From positions 692,311-756,310 of the forward strand of contig NC_014810.2 of the NCBI RefSeq assembly GCF_000200595.1: a DNA stretch of 64,000 nt, written 5' to 3'. A program made the translations under genes and the position numbers. Below, piece after piece: positions 8,980 to 18,460 of this stretch (position 1 is its first letter; every line of letters begins with the position of its first letter). The DNA comes from Helicobacter felis ATCC 49179. GTDB taxonomy: Bacteria; Campylobacterota; Campylobacteria; Campylobacterales; Helicobacteraceae. The notes under the pieces are model-generated. The model did no database searches and was not told where the DNA came from. It saw nothing but the letters and a program-made list of their open reading frames with translations.

Positions 8980-10563
8980 TTACGCCGCAACTCTTCTCAA
9001 CACCTCCAACACCTTCACCATTGCCAAAGTGTCCAGCTTGCAATATTCTAAAAGAGCTTTTTTGGTTTTTTCTTGCTCGGCTTTAGACATGTGAGGCATT
9101 TTAGCATAAGCCTCCATCGCTTCCTCGCCATTATGCACGAGCTCCAAATCCTTATAAGCCTTTTCAAAGTCGGGCACTAAAGCGGGCAAAACGCTCTTAA
9201 TGGAGTAACTCCCACCCATTTTTGGATCATAGTAATGCCCCCGTTGGAATGGAGTCATTAAATCTAATACATTGCTTCTGATTTGCAATAGATCCTTGAC
9301 TATTTGAGGGAGTTGTGTGTCGGAAAAATCGATCAAATCCCGCAATTTATCTATCTTAAATCCTGCGTTAGTGGCAAACAAATCCGCTAACCCTTTAAGC
9401 ACGCTTTTTTCAAAACCAGAGTTGTAGGCTAACACACAGGCATTTTTGGGAATATCGGCGACTAACTTTTGGGCTAATTCTAAACGCCCATCTGTGCCAC
9501 AATCTGCTAAAAACTCTTTGTGTTCTATGCGCCCATCCTCATGCTCTATGTGGATCGAATACTGGAAAGGGATTTGCTCATAGGGTTTCACCCCATCAAA
9601 TGGAGGGATGGCGGACTGATAGGTTTCAAAATCCAAATGATAGAGGGGATACTTGAGAGTCGCCAAGAATTCTTTGATTTCGTCTTTCTGTATGTGTGGC
9701 GTGTTTGTCTTGGTGTATTCTATCTGCATTCTTTGAGCAAAGGTGAAAGATTGGATGTCTTCTTCTTTTAAATCTTTAAAAAAGATTTTTTTGTCTTGAT
9801 ACAGCTTCATAATTTTATCACTAAATGCGTGTCTTGCAAGGGCAAAGATATGATCATGCCCTTTAATCCCCTGCTGTTCTTCCCAACAATAAGACTTAGC
9901 TGAACATTCATGGGGGGCGTTGCAATGTTTGCCAATGGCGATTTTGGGTTCTTGTTGGTTTGCTAGGATTTGTTCCATATGTGCCAAATGCTCAGAGATT
10001 TCACTTTGGAAATCCTCAACGAACTCTAACAAGTCGTTTTTTAAGAACAAACTTTTTAAATCTAGCGCACCCTCTCTAATGTAAGTGTTGTTCAGGCAGA
10101 TCAAATACGCCCCCTCAACTTTATAACCCAAACCTGCCAAAACATAATATTGTATCCCCAAATCCCACAAATATTCTTCTTTGGGATGTTGCGCCCTGCT
10201 GTCCTTATAGATGTTTGTAGAGCTTTTCACTTCATTGAGCACCACACGATTGCCCTCAATCTCCAAAATATCCACCATCACAAAAATCCCTCGATATTCA
10301 AAGGTGGCTTCGTAGATGATTTTAACACCCTGATCAATCAATTCCTTTGTGCGCGTTGCCATGCCCGCCATATCATCTGGATTATAGGCAATCTCTTTGC
10401 CACCGGGGAACAAATCCCGAGCCAGTTGCCCCACTTCTTGCCCACTTTGTGCTTTTTTCAAAAACGCTGGGTTAGTTCGCAACGCTTCTTTGTTGTGTTT
10501 ATCTAACCACAGCATTTTAGAACACTGCATACCTTTTAAAAATTTAGATTTAGACAAATGCAT
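8980..10563 (-). CDS. Two-nuclease protein (Cas4/RecB-like plus DEDD exonuclease-like), copy 2
   Basis: Identical 527-residue protein to that at 4667-6250, including the four cysteines (C14, C214, C220, C226), the E-x-K pair and the DFETY/CKLDT motifs. The bases upstream of its ATG, shared with copy A up to selA, are also identical, so its promoter should be duplicated intact. Both copies diverge from a selA gene: the full one here, the truncated one in copy A. Confidence 0.75.
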   Translation of the reverse strand: MHLSKSKFLKGMQCSKMLWLDKHNKEALRTNPAFLKKAQSGQEVGQLARDLFPGGKEIAYNPDDMAGMATRTKELIDQGVKIIYEATFEYRGIFVMVDILEIEGNRVVLNEVKSSTNIYKDSRAQHPKEEYLWDLGIQYYVLAGLGYKVEGAYLICLNNTYIREGALDLKSLFLKNDLLEFVEDFQSEISEHLAHMEQILANQQEPKIAIGKHCNAPHECSAKSYCWEEQQGIKGHDHIFALARHAFSDKIMKLYQDKKIFFKDLKEEDIQSFTFAQRMQIEYTKTNTPHIQKDEIKEFLATLKYPLYHLDFETYQSAIPPFDGVKPYEQIPFQYSIHIEHEDGRIEHKEFLADCGTDGRLELAQKLVADIPKNACVLAYNSGFEKSVLKGLADLFATNAGFKIDKLRDLIDFSDTQLPQIVKDLLQIRSNVLDLMTPFQRGHYYDPKMGGSYSIKSVLPALVPDFEKAYKDLELVHNGEEAMEAYAKMPHMSKAEQEKTKKALLEYCKLDTLAMVKVLEVLRRVAA

Positions 10564-10678
10564 GGATTCTCCTTTGGAGATTAAATTGAGAATTTGATTT
10601 TACTGTGTTTTATGCCAACAAGCATTAATCATTTCTTTTAAGCGAACAAAATCAAAAGCACGAGGAATCTGTGCTACA

Positions 10679-12013
10679 ATGCCCCCCATGCAATCCCTAC
10701 CCGCTATGCACACATTGTTAAATGCTCCTTGTTTTGCAGACTACGATCGCGCGATTCTAAAGGCTTTGGCTAATGAATTACTGGAGGAGTGTCGGCTAAA
10801 TCAATGCACTTATGAAAACTTAGCCCAGTGGTGTAATGCGCTCCAAGCGCGCTATGAAGCCCTGCTAGCCCCCCCTTTTAAAAAGGTCTATAACGCTACG
10901 GGGGTGTTGCTCTCCACCAATTTAGGGCGCGCGCCTTTGGAGAGTGGCGCGCTTAGAGAATTGGAAATTTTAAGCGGTTATGTGGATTTAGAGGTAGATT
11001 TGGAGCGCGCTACGCGTTTTGAGCGCGCTTTTCAGGCGCAAAATCTTTTAAAAGCACTTTTTAACGCCCCAGATGCGCTCATTCTCAATAACAACGCCAG
11101 CGCGTTAGTGTTGGTGGCGAGCGCATTTGCTCCTAAATCTAAGCGCAAACAAACCTTGCTCTCTTATGGGCAGTTGGTAGAAATTGGGGGAGGTTTTAGA
11201 GCGCATGAACTCTTAGAGAGTGCGACTCATCTTAAATTAGTGGGCAGCACCAATAAAACCTATTTGCGCGATTATAAGAATGCTTGTAATGATACCAGCG
11301 CACTAATTGCTAGCGTGCATTGGAGCAATTTTTCTATGCAGGGGTTTGTAGCCAGCGCGTCTTCTCAATCTCTTTTTGCCCTAGCCCAAGAAAGAGGTTT
11401 GATCTTTTATGAGGATTTGGGGAGTGTGCAAAGTTTAGAGCACACTAAAAAAGCCCTTAAGAACGCGCATCTATTGAGCTTTAGTGCGGATAAGTTACTA
11501 GGAAGCGTGCAGGCTGGGATTGTGCTAGGGGAAAGAGAATATATAGAAGCCCTGCGCACGCACCCGCTTTATCGTGCTTTTAGGGTGGATAAAATCACGC
11601 TTTTTTTACTCACCAAGAGCTTACAAGACTATTTACAAGGGCAAAAAACTCCTCTGCAAACTCTTTTAGAGCAAGATAAAGATGCTTTGCTGAATAAAGC
11701 TTTGAAATTACACCGCGCTTTAAGTCAGATAACCGGATTAAAAGCCTTTGTGATCCCCACGCAAGCGCGCGTAGGCGGGGGCGTGCAGATGGGGGCTTTA
11801 GAGAGTTTTGGGGTGCAATTACAAGCTAATATAGATTGCAAAGCCCTTTATCACGCCCTCTATAAAAGAGGCGTAGCTGGAGTGGTGCGCTCTGATTGCG
11901 TGGTGCTAGATGTCTACGCGCTTTTTGAAAAGGACATGCGCGCGTTAGTGTGTTGTGTGCAAGAAGTTTTAGAAAATTTTTATAAAGGTTTTTCATGTTC
12001 CAACCCCTCTTAG
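10679..12013 (+). CDS. selA: SelA-like PLP enzyme (L-seryl-tRNA(Sec) selenium transferase family)
   Basis: 444 residues; PLP-binding lysine K272 in SFSADKLLGSVQAG, followed by HPLYRAFRVDKIT, both hallmarks of SelA, plus NATGVLLSTNLGRAPL near residue 72. SelA turns seryl-tRNA(Sec) into selenocysteyl-tRNA. No selB, selD or selC is in the window. H. pylori keeps a SelA-like gene although no selenoproteins are known to me there, so the real substrate is uncertain. The ATG at 10679 is followed by another three codons in; neither has a strong SD. The 3' end overlaps the fucosyltransferase start by 19 bases. Confidence 0.85.
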   Translation: MPPMQSLPAMHTLLNAPCFADYDRAILKALANELLEECRLNQCTYENLAQWCNALQARYEALLAPPFKKVYNATGVLLSTNLGRAPLESGALRELEILSGYVDLEVDLERATRFERAFQAQNLLKALFNAPDALILNNNASALVLVASAFAPKSKRKQTLLSYGQLVEIGGGFRAHELLESATHLKLVGSTNKTYLRDYKNACNDTSALIASVHWSNFSMQGFVASASSQSLFALAQERGLIFYEDLGSVQSLEHTKKALKNAHLLSFSADKLLGSVQAGIVLGEREYIEALRTHPLYRAFRVDKITLFLLTKSLQDYLQGQKTPLQTLLEQDKDALLNKALKLHRALSQITGLKAFVIPTQARVGGGVQMGALESFGVQLQANIDCKALYHALYKRGVAGVVRSDCVVLDVYALFEKDMRALVCCVQEVLENFYKGFSCSNPS

Positions 12014-13194
12014 ATGCCTTTGTTGAGAGCACCAAGCTACCCCCCCCCCCCCCCCCCCACAAAAAGCTTTAAATTTAGACTACAATGATCGCGATTTAAT
12101 GATTTTAAGGGTGGTTTTTTATACATTTTCCGCACCAATACATGTTTCGTTATAAAAAGGCGGATTGTGATTGCCTCCTTGGAGTGCACCATAGAACACT
12201 AGAAGAGTTGTACCAAGCCTTGACTAATCCCAAAAAGCGTCTTGTGTTTATGGGAGAAAATGAGCGCATTGATTTTAATGTCTACGACTTTGCCATGAGT
12301 TTTGATCATTTGGAGTTTGGAGATCGCTATTTGCGCGTGCCTCTTTATTACCAGTCTCTCCATTGGTTCTTGCACATCATTACTCATGCGTCTAATCCTC
12401 CTTTTAGACTGGATGGAGCGCACGAGATGCTACACTCTCCTTTGACACTCCATCTACCCCTTAACTCCACATGCACTAAAATTTCTTTTGCTGACAAATA
12501 CCCTCATTTAGATGCCCTAGCTAGAGAACAGAAAAATCCTCTTGAACGAGAGTTTGCTAGTTTTGTGGCTTCCAACTGGGGAGCCCCCATGCGCAATAAT
12601 TTTTACCAGCAACTCAACGAGTATCGCCCTGTGGCTGGGGGTGGGAGAGTGTTTAACACTATAGGAAAACCCGTATCTAATAAACATGACTTTTTAGCCC
12701 AATATAAGTTCAATTTGTGCTTTGAAAACTCTTGTGGCATGGGTTATACCACTGAGAAAATTGTGGATGCTTATTTTGCCCACACTATTCCTATTTATTG
12801 GGGTAATCCGTTAGTGCATTTGGATTTTAACCCTAAAAGTTTTGTGAATGTCCATGATTTTGCCAACCTAGATGAGGCGATCGATTTTGTGCACTATTTG
12901 GACACCCATGACAATGCCTATTTAGAAATGCTCCATGCTCACCCGCTTAGCATTGTGGAAGGCAAACCGAAATTTTGCCATGATTTGAGTTTTAAGAAAA
13001 TCTTAGACTTTTTGGTCAATGCGATAGAAAGTCCGCATAACTATCACGAGCAGGTCCGTGTACTTAGTAACAGTGTGTACAAATATCGGCATCCAAGCCG
13101 CGACACCGTGCTAGAAGCATGCTCTGGAAGAGAACATCTGCAACTCCTCCTCAAAAAGCTCCATAAAAAATTATGGAAGCGCAAGAGACCCTAA
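11995..13194 (+). pseudogene. fucT: Alpha-1,3-fucosyltransferase, phase-variable, out of frame here
   Basis: ATG at 11995 (MFQPLLDAFVESTKL) matches the start of H. pylori FutA/FutB, which make Lewis x/y on LPS. After CTA comes a run of 19 C; the frame then stops at 12070. The body is open from 12109 (ATG 12142) to 13194 with family motifs YTGEN-like FMGENE, FENSCGMGYTTEKIVDAYF, HTIPIYWGNP and NVHDF. One C more gives a stop at 12153, one C less a stop at 12086, so C-tract slippage alone cannot restore it. A piece resembling the missing part (RFNDFKGGFLYIF, 12089-12130) is in a third frame, so at least one more frameshift separates start and body. The C-terminus lacks the 7-residue repeats of FutA and ends in a basic tail. 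A 350-residue product from the ATG at 12142, which has no SD, seems unlikely to be active. Confidence 0.8.
12040..12058 (+). repeat. Poly-C tract (19 C) in the fucosyltransferase 5' end
   Basis: Nineteen C, positioned as in H. pylori futA/futB where slippage switches the gene. It encodes up to six prolines. Confidence 0.95.
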
Positions 13195-13233
13195 TATCTT
13201 TTTGTTCAAATAAGAATGCGTATGAATGGGAGT

Positions 13234-14403
13234 TTAACGATAAACATGTTCAATGGGAGTTAAGGAGATACTATTATCCACGCTGTGAGTGAAGAGAAGT
13301 TGATAGAGGTCTACACTGCCCACGCGGAAAGCCGAAGCGCATGTTTTAAGGTAGAGCTCCCACATCCGCACAAATCTCTGATCGTACATGCGCACAATCT
13401 TGTCCTGATTTTGGAGAAAATTCTCAAGCCAAATATCTAGGGTTTTGGCATAATGTAGGCGCAAACTCTCCGCAAAGACTAAATGAAAATCACTTTCAGC
13501 TGTGATAGAGATCACCTCTCTAAGAGAGGGGAGATACCCGCCCGGAAAAATGTATTTGTCCATCCACGCGTTGGTAGTGCCCTCAAAACAGCACAGGATA
13601 CTATGGAGTAAAAAAGTCCCTCCCACTTTTAAAACTTCCTTCACCTTCTTAAAATAGAAGGGAAGATTTTCCTTACCCACATGCTCAAACATGCCCACGC
13701 TCACGACCTTATCAAAGCGTTCATGCATGCCATCTAAATCTTGGTAATTGAGCAATCTGATAGTAACGCTGTCCTCCAGCCCCATATCTTTTACCCGTTG
13801 GCTAGCTTTTTTGAATTGTTCTTCAGAAATAGTGATACCCACCACATCAACATGGTATTCTTGTGCAGCGCGGATCGAGAGATAGCCCCAACCACAGCCA
13901 ATATCTAAAAGCTTTTCCCCCTGTTTGAGGTCGAGCTTTTTTAAGGTGTGATCGATTTTTTGGAGTTGGGCTTGCTGCAGAGTGTCTTTTGGGGTTTTAA
14001 AATAAGCGCAAGAATAGCTTAAAGTTTCATCTAGCCAAAGGCGGTAAAAATCATTGCCCAGATCGTAATGGCTTTGGATATTAGCGCTCTCTTTAGCGGA
14101 AGCTTGGATGGGGATAGCCCCGTCATGTCTGTGTAAATGCGCGTAATTAGTGTGCAAATAAAGAACACGCATCAATTCATCTATAGAACCCTCTATATCA
14201 ATCACTCCATCCATGTAGGCCTCAGCCATAGTTAAAGACATGTCCTTTTTGATGTCGCTTCTTTTAAGGCGGCGGTTAAATTTGATGGTAAATTTTGGGG
14301 TTTTGGTGCCATTGGTATAAACCTCTTTATCCCAAAAAATCACGCGGTAATCGCCATTTTTAAAGGCTTTGAGTTTGGATTTTAGTAGCATTTTGGCTAA
14401 CAT
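13234..14403 (-). CDS. cfa: Cyclopropane-fatty-acyl-phospholipid synthase
   Basis: 389 residues. SAM-binding motif LLDIGCGWGYLSIR and the family signature QSHYDLGNDFYRLWLDETLSYS-type region (split: HYDLGNDFYRLW, LSYSCAYF). It adds a methylene group to cis double bonds of membrane lipids, which supports acid and drug resistance in H. pylori. Same neighbour order as H. pylori: cfa diverges from metG. SD AAAGGA lies eight bases before the ATG. Confidence 0.95.
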   Translation of the reverse strand: MLAKMLLKSKLKAFKNGDYRVIFWDKEVYTNGTKTPKFTIKFNRRLKRSDIKKDMSLTMAEAYMDGVIDIEGSIDELMRVLYLHTNYAHLHRHDGAIPIQASAKESANIQSHYDLGNDFYRLWLDETLSYSCAYFKTPKDTLQQAQLQKIDHTLKKLDLKQGEKLLDIGCGWGYLSIRAAQEYHVDVVGITISEEQFKKASQRVKDMGLEDSVTIRLLNYQDLDGMHERFDKVVSVGMFEHVGKENLPFYFKKVKEVLKVGGTFLLHSILCCFEGTTNAWMDKYIFPGGYLPSLREVISITAESDFHLVFAESLRLHYAKTLDIWLENFLQNQDKIVRMYDQRFVRMWELYLKTCASAFRVGSVDLYQLLFTHSVDNSISLTPIEHVYR

Positions 14404-14422
14404 TTGCGCATCCTTTTATGCT

Positions 14423-14428
14423 ATTATA
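14423..14428 (-). promoter_or_regulatory. Overlapping divergent -10 boxes of cfa and metG
   Basis: TATAAT on the minus strand, 20 bases before the cfa ATG. On the plus strand TATTAT (14422-14427) sits 27 bases before the metG ATG. The 50-base gap leaves little room for two separate promoters. Confidence 0.5.
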
Positions 14429-14453
14429 AGCCTTTTAGACTTTAAGGAAGTGC

Positions 14454-16301
14454 ATGCAAAAGCTCGTTACTACACCTATTTATTATGTCAATGATGTCCC
14501 ACATTTAGGACATGCTTACACAACTTTTATTGCGGATATGCTCAAAAAATATTATGCCCTGCGCGCTGATGATGTTTTTTTACTCACTGGCACTGATGAG
14601 CATGGGCAAAAGATCGCCCAAAGCGCGCTCAAACACCAAGTAAGCCCTTTAGAATACGCCTCCAAGATCAGTTCTAAATTCCGCGATCAATGGGATTTTT
14701 TTGGAATTGATTATGATCACTTTATCCGCACTACGGATGACTCTCATATGTTTGCTGTGCAGTATGCCTTTGAGGCGATGTTAGCACGGGGGGATATTTA
14801 CAAAGGCACTTACAAGGGGGCTTATTGTGTGAGCTGTGAGAGCTTTGTAACTGGGGAGGCGCGCTGTCCGGATTGTCAGAGAGAAACGAGTATCTTAGAA
14901 GAAGAGAGTTATTTTTTTGCCCTAAGCAAGTATCAAGATCGCCTTTTGGATTTCTATGCCAAAAATCCCAAGACCATTTTGCCCACCTATAGGACGCATG
15001 AGGTTTTGCGCTTCATTGAGCAGGGCTTGCACGATCTCTCGATCACACGCACAAGTTTTGAATGGGGGATCAAATTGCCCAAGAATCTTAACGATCCTAA
15101 ACATGTTGTCTATGTGTGGTTGGACGCGTTGCTAAACTATGTAAGCGCGTTGGGTTACCCTAATGGGGGGAAAATGGGCTATTTTGATCATGCAATCCAT
15201 GTTGTGGGTAAGGATATTTTGCGCTTCCATGCCATCTATTGGCCCGCTTTTTTGATGAGTTTAGAACTCCCTCTTTTTAAACATCTCTGCGTGCATGGGT
15301 GGTGGACCATTGAGGGGGTGAAAATGAGCAAGAGTATTGGCAATGTGCTCTGTGCTCAAAGCATAGCGCAAACCTATGGCAGGGATGTATTGCGTTATTT
15401 TCTCTTGCGCGAAGTGCCTTTAGGACAAGATGGGGATTTCTCCCAAGAAGCCCTTTTGCGCCGTGCCAATGCGGATTTAAGCAACACGCTAGGCAATTTA
15501 GTGCAAAGACTGAGTGGCATGGCGGGGCGTTACTTTGAGGGGCGTGTGCAAAGCACTCATACCCTTGAGCACTACAAAGAAGACTATGAAACTTTGCATG
15601 CGCTTTTTGCCCCCTTAGATGGGCATATGGAGGCGATGCAACCGCATAAATACCTTGAGGATTTATGGAAGGTCTTTGAGGGCGCGAACGCCTTAATTGC
15701 GCGCACAGAGCCTTGGAAAATGCAAGATCAAACAAAGATCATGGCGTTATTGGGTTTGATAGCCACGCTTTTAGTTAAATCTGTCTACTATCTCTACCCC
15801 ATTATCCCAGAGAGTGCGCAAAAATTAGCCACATTGCTGGGTGTGGAATTGAGTCCTAAAGGCTTTAGTGCGATCTGTGAGCAAAAGCCCCTCTCCCTTG
15901 TGTTAGAAAAAACTCCGCCCCTCTTCCCCCGCCAAGAGCCCCCTAAAACCCCTGCCCCCGCCCCAGCTTCTAGCATGCCCACCATCTGCATTAAGGATTT
16001 TCAAAAGTTAGATTTGCGCGTGGGGCGCGTTTTGCAGGCAGAAAGGCTTCAAGGAAGTGATAAACTCTTGTTATTGAAAGTAGATTTTGGAGATCGCACG
16101 CGCACCATTTTATCAGGCATTGCCAAGCACTACCAACCACAAGATTTAGAGGGTAAGCAGGTTTGCGCGGTGTTGAATTTAGAGCCTAGAAAAATGTTAG
16201 GTGTGGTGAGTGAGGGGATGATCTTAAGCGCACAAGATCAAGAAGGCTTGCACCTCATCGCCCCTTGTAGCGCGGTTAAAGAGGGGAGTTCTATTAGCTA
16301 G
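14454..16301 (+). CDS. metG: Methionyl-tRNA synthetase with C-terminal tRNA-binding domain
   Basis: 615 residues. HIGH-like motif PHLGHAYTT, zinc-binding pairs CVSCE and CPDC (about residues 124-142), and KMSKSIGNVL (about 290-299). The last 110 residues are an EMAP-type tRNA-binding domain (FQKLDLRVGRVLQAE), joined by a proline-rich linker. SD AAGGAAG precedes the ATG. The stop TAG shares its G with the GTG start of the next gene, implying coupled translation with the downstream cluster. Confidence 0.95.
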   Translation: MQKLVTTPIYYVNDVPHLGHAYTTFIADMLKKYYALRADDVFLLTGTDEHGQKIAQSALKHQVSPLEYASKISSKFRDQWDFFGIDYDHFIRTTDDSHMFAVQYAFEAMLARGDIYKGTYKGAYCVSCESFVTGEARCPDCQRETSILEEESYFFALSKYQDRLLDFYAKNPKTILPTYRTHEVLRFIEQGLHDLSITRTSFEWGIKLPKNLNDPKHVVYVWLDALLNYVSALGYPNGGKMGYFDHAIHVVGKDILRFHAIYWPAFLMSLELPLFKHLCVHGWWTIEGVKMSKSIGNVLCAQSIAQTYGRDVLRYFLLREVPLGQDGDFSQEALLRRANADLSNTLGNLVQRLSGMAGRYFEGRVQSTHTLEHYKEDYETLHALFAPLDGHMEAMQPHKYLEDLWKVFEGANALIARTEPWKMQDQTKIMALLGLIATLLVKSVYYLYPIIPESAQKLATLLGVELSPKGFSAICEQKPLSLVLEKTPPLFPRQEPPKTPAPAPASSMPTICIKDFQKLDLRVGRVLQAERLQGSDKLLLLKVDFGDRTRTILSGIAKHYQPQDLEGKQVCAVLNLEPRKMLGVVSEGMILSAQDQEGLHLIAPCSAVKEGSSIS

Positions 16302-17251
16302 TGTATGTGGCTGAGGTGGTAGAGATCACTAGGGGCGTGCTTCAAAGCACGCCTTATATCCGCGCCTTTGCGCACGCTACGACCAACCCAAAGAGGGCAA
16401 GGGGCGCGCTTTTTGTAGCCCTGCAGTCCCAAGATATTCAAACAGCAATAGAAAATGGAGCTTATGGAGTTTTATACGACCAAAACATGGAAATTAGCGA
16501 TCCTGAGATTGCTTGGATTTATGTTTCTAATTTGGATCAGGCCCTCTTTAGATTGTTGCGCTACCACCTTTTGGGAGTTTGTGCGCTCTGTGTTTCTAAA
16601 ATCACTTTTACCATCCTCTCTAAAATTGTAGAAAATCCCAAAGTGCTTTTTTTTGAGGGCGCAGAAGTGGAACTTTTAAATCTTGATTTAGATCAAATGG
16701 GTCATGTGATCTTTTACAATCCCCAACTAAAACGCTATTTTGAACAAGAGATCACCTTGCCAATACATCAGCCATTTAATATCTTGCTAGAACAACTTTT
16801 CTCTTTGAGTATTCTCTATAAAGATCAACGCCTAGACCTCCATTTACCTAGTTTTTATGCCCCTGATTTAGCGCAGGCCCTGTTTGCCTGTGAAGTGCTC
16901 GGGTTAGAAGCGCGCCTAGAACACTTGGGAGCTTTAGCCTTGATGCGCCCCTTTTATGTCAATGATGCCCTAGAACCCAGCACGCAAGGGCATAAGATTT
17001 TAGTTGGCGGGCTAGAGGTGGAGAGTCTGCAAGCTTTGTTAGAGTATATCCATAACTTAGCCCCCTGGCATGTGGTGCAAATTTTTAGCCCTGTGCCCTT
17101 AGACACTCCCTGCCATATTTATGAAGATTTGGATCATCTTAAAACTTTATTGCTCCGACCATTTTCTTTGGGGCTAATCTTTGGCGATGTGAATATCCCT
17201 CATCTGCTTGCTTTTAAACACGCTTCAAAGAGTCTATTTGGCAAATTTTAG
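16301..17251 (+). CDS. MurF-like N-terminal domain protein of unknown function
   Basis: 316 residues from a GTG that overlaps the metG stop. The first 100 residues (DSR-like ATTNPKRARGALFVAL, then AIENGAYGVLYD, VSNLDQAL) look like the N-terminal substrate-binding domain of MurF/MurE ligases, but the ATP-binding G-K-T/S loop of Mur ligases is missing. H. pylori has an uncharacterised gene at this place between metG and cmoB (HP0418). I cannot assign a function; a cell-wall role is only a guess from the fold-like similarity. The 3' end overlaps the likely start of cmoB. Confidence 0.7.
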   Translation: MYVAEVVEITRGVLQSTPYIRAFAHATTNPKRARGALFVALQSQDIQTAIENGAYGVLYDQNMEISDPEIAWIYVSNLDQALFRLLRYHLLGVCALCVSKITFTILSKIVENPKVLFFEGAEVELLNLDLDQMGHVIFYNPQLKRYFEQEITLPIHQPFNILLEQLFSLSILYKDQRLDLHLPSFYAPDLAQALFACEVLGLEARLEHLGALALMRPFYVNDALEPSTQGHKILVGGLEVESLQALLEYIHNLAPWHVVQIFSPVPLDTPCHIYEDLDHLKTLLLRPFSLGLIFGDVNIPHLLAFKHASKSLFGKF

Positions 17252-18038
17252 TGTTGAATCGGGCATTCGCCTTTTTGTAGAGGATTTTGAGCGCGATCTT
17301 TATGAGGAAGCGTGGAGCTTGCGGCCTTGGCGCAAAGGTCCCTTTATGATTGAACAGGGCGATCGAGGCTTTAAAATTAATAGTGAGTGGCGCAGTGATT
17401 TTAAATGGGAGATTCTTAAAGGCGCGGTTTCTTTGCAAAATAAGGATGTCGCTGATGTGGGTTGTAATAATGGCTACCATCTCTTTTGCATGGCTAAAGA
17501 AAATCCTAAGAGTTTGACCGGCTTTGATCCTAGCGCGCTGTATCAACGCCAATTTGATTTCATTAATAATCTCTTAAAACTTCCTATTACTTATGAAAGT
17601 TTGGGGGTGGAGGATTTGCGCACCTACCCCAAGCGTTTTGATGTGATCTTTTGTTTGGGAGTGCTCTACCATCGCAAAGACCCCCATAATGCGCTTAAAG
17701 CCTTGCACATGGGTTTGAAAAAAGGAGGGGTATTGATCTTAGACACTCTTATTTATGAAAGTTCCCTAGAAATCGCCTTGTGCCCGCGCACTTATGCTAA
17801 AATGAGCAATGTTTTTTTTATCCCCAGCCCTAAGGCCTTAGAGAATTGGGCTTTTAAAGCCGGTTTTACTAGCTGTGTTATGTTAACAAAGTGCCCAACT
17901 ACCTTAGAAGAACAGCGCAAAACAATCTGGATTGAGGGTTTGAGTTTGGAGTCTTTTTTAGATTCTAGCGATGTTTCTAAGAGTGTGGAGGGTTATCCTG
18001 CTCCCTGTAGGGGGTATTTTATTTTGCAAAAAGGATGA
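17238..18038 (+). CDS. cmoB: tRNA U34 carboxymethyltransferase
   Basis: CmoB converts 5-hydroxyuridine at tRNA position 34 to the 5-oxyacetic acid form using carboxy-SAM. Seen here: LRPWRKGPF, SEWRSDFKW, the methyltransferase motif ADVGCNNGYHLF and FCLGVLYHRKDP, all typical. Start is uncertain: the frame opens upstream (TTG 17208), but TTG at 17238 has AAAGAG five bases before it and gives 266 residues, closer to H. pylori. It overlaps the preceding gene by 14 bases and the next by four (ATGA). Confidence 0.88.
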   Translation: MANFSVESGIRLFVEDFERDLYEEAWSLRPWRKGPFMIEQGDRGFKINSEWRSDFKWEILKGAVSLQNKDVADVGCNNGYHLFCMAKENPKSLTGFDPSALYQRQFDFINNLLKLPITYESLGVEDLRTYPKRFDVIFCLGVLYHRKDPHNALKALHMGLKKGGVLILDTLIYESSLEIALCPRTYAKMSNVFFIPSPKALENWAFKAGFTSCVMLTKCPTTLEEQRKTIWIEGLSLESFLDSSDVSKSVEGYPAPCRGYFILQKG

Positions 18039-18460
18039 ATATGGCAGATGCTCCTTTAGAAGAAGGGTTGCTAGTTTGCACGAGATTAGATCAAAATCTG
18101 TGCGCAGAATTGATTTCCTTTGGGTCGGGTAAGGCCACGGTTTGTTTGACCCCTAAGGAGTTTATGCTCTGTGAAGACGATGTCGTGCATGCAGGCTTTA
18201 TCGTGGGCGCGGCGAGTTTTGCAGCCCTATGCGCGCTCAACAAAAAGAATAGTTTGATTTCCTCAATGAAGGTCAATCTTCTAGCTCCCATTGAGATAAA
18301 ACAAGAGATTTACTTTAACGCCACCATTACCCACACCAGTTCTAAAAAATCCACCATACGGGTAGAGGGAGAGTTTATGGAGATCAAAGTTTTTGAGGGG
18401 GATTTTGAGATTTTAGTCTTTGAAAAACGCCCCTTTAAGTTTAATTTTAAGGAAGATTAG
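18035..18460 (+). CDS. Hotdog-fold thioesterase-like protein
   Basis: 141 residues; HAGFIVGAASFAALCALN and SSMKVNLLAPI fit the hotdog fold of PaaI-type acyl-CoA thioesterases (the HAG-x-x and hydrophobic helix at about residues 47-62). H. pylori has an ortholog at the same place (HP0420). Substrate unknown. ATG overlaps the cmoB stop (ATGA); the stop TAG overlaps the GTG of the next gene, so four genes from metG onward seem translationally coupled. Confidence 0.75.
   Translation: MNMADAPLEEGLLVCTRLDQNLCAELISFGSGKATVCLTPKEFMLCEDDVVHAGFIVGAASFAALCALNKKNSLISSMKVNLLAPIEIKQEIYFNATITHTSSKKSTIRVEGEFMEIKVFEGDFEILVFEKRPFKFNFKED

Larger units (their letters stand above)
8389..10953. repeat. Large direct repeat, copy B
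   Basis: Second copy of 4076-6640. It begins with the last 42 bases of mccB (stop at 8428-8430, no start, non-functional) and continues without a break into the complete selA and the fucosyltransferase, so copy B has the ancestral right side, whereas copy A has the ancestral left side (complete mccB). Confidence 0.95.
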
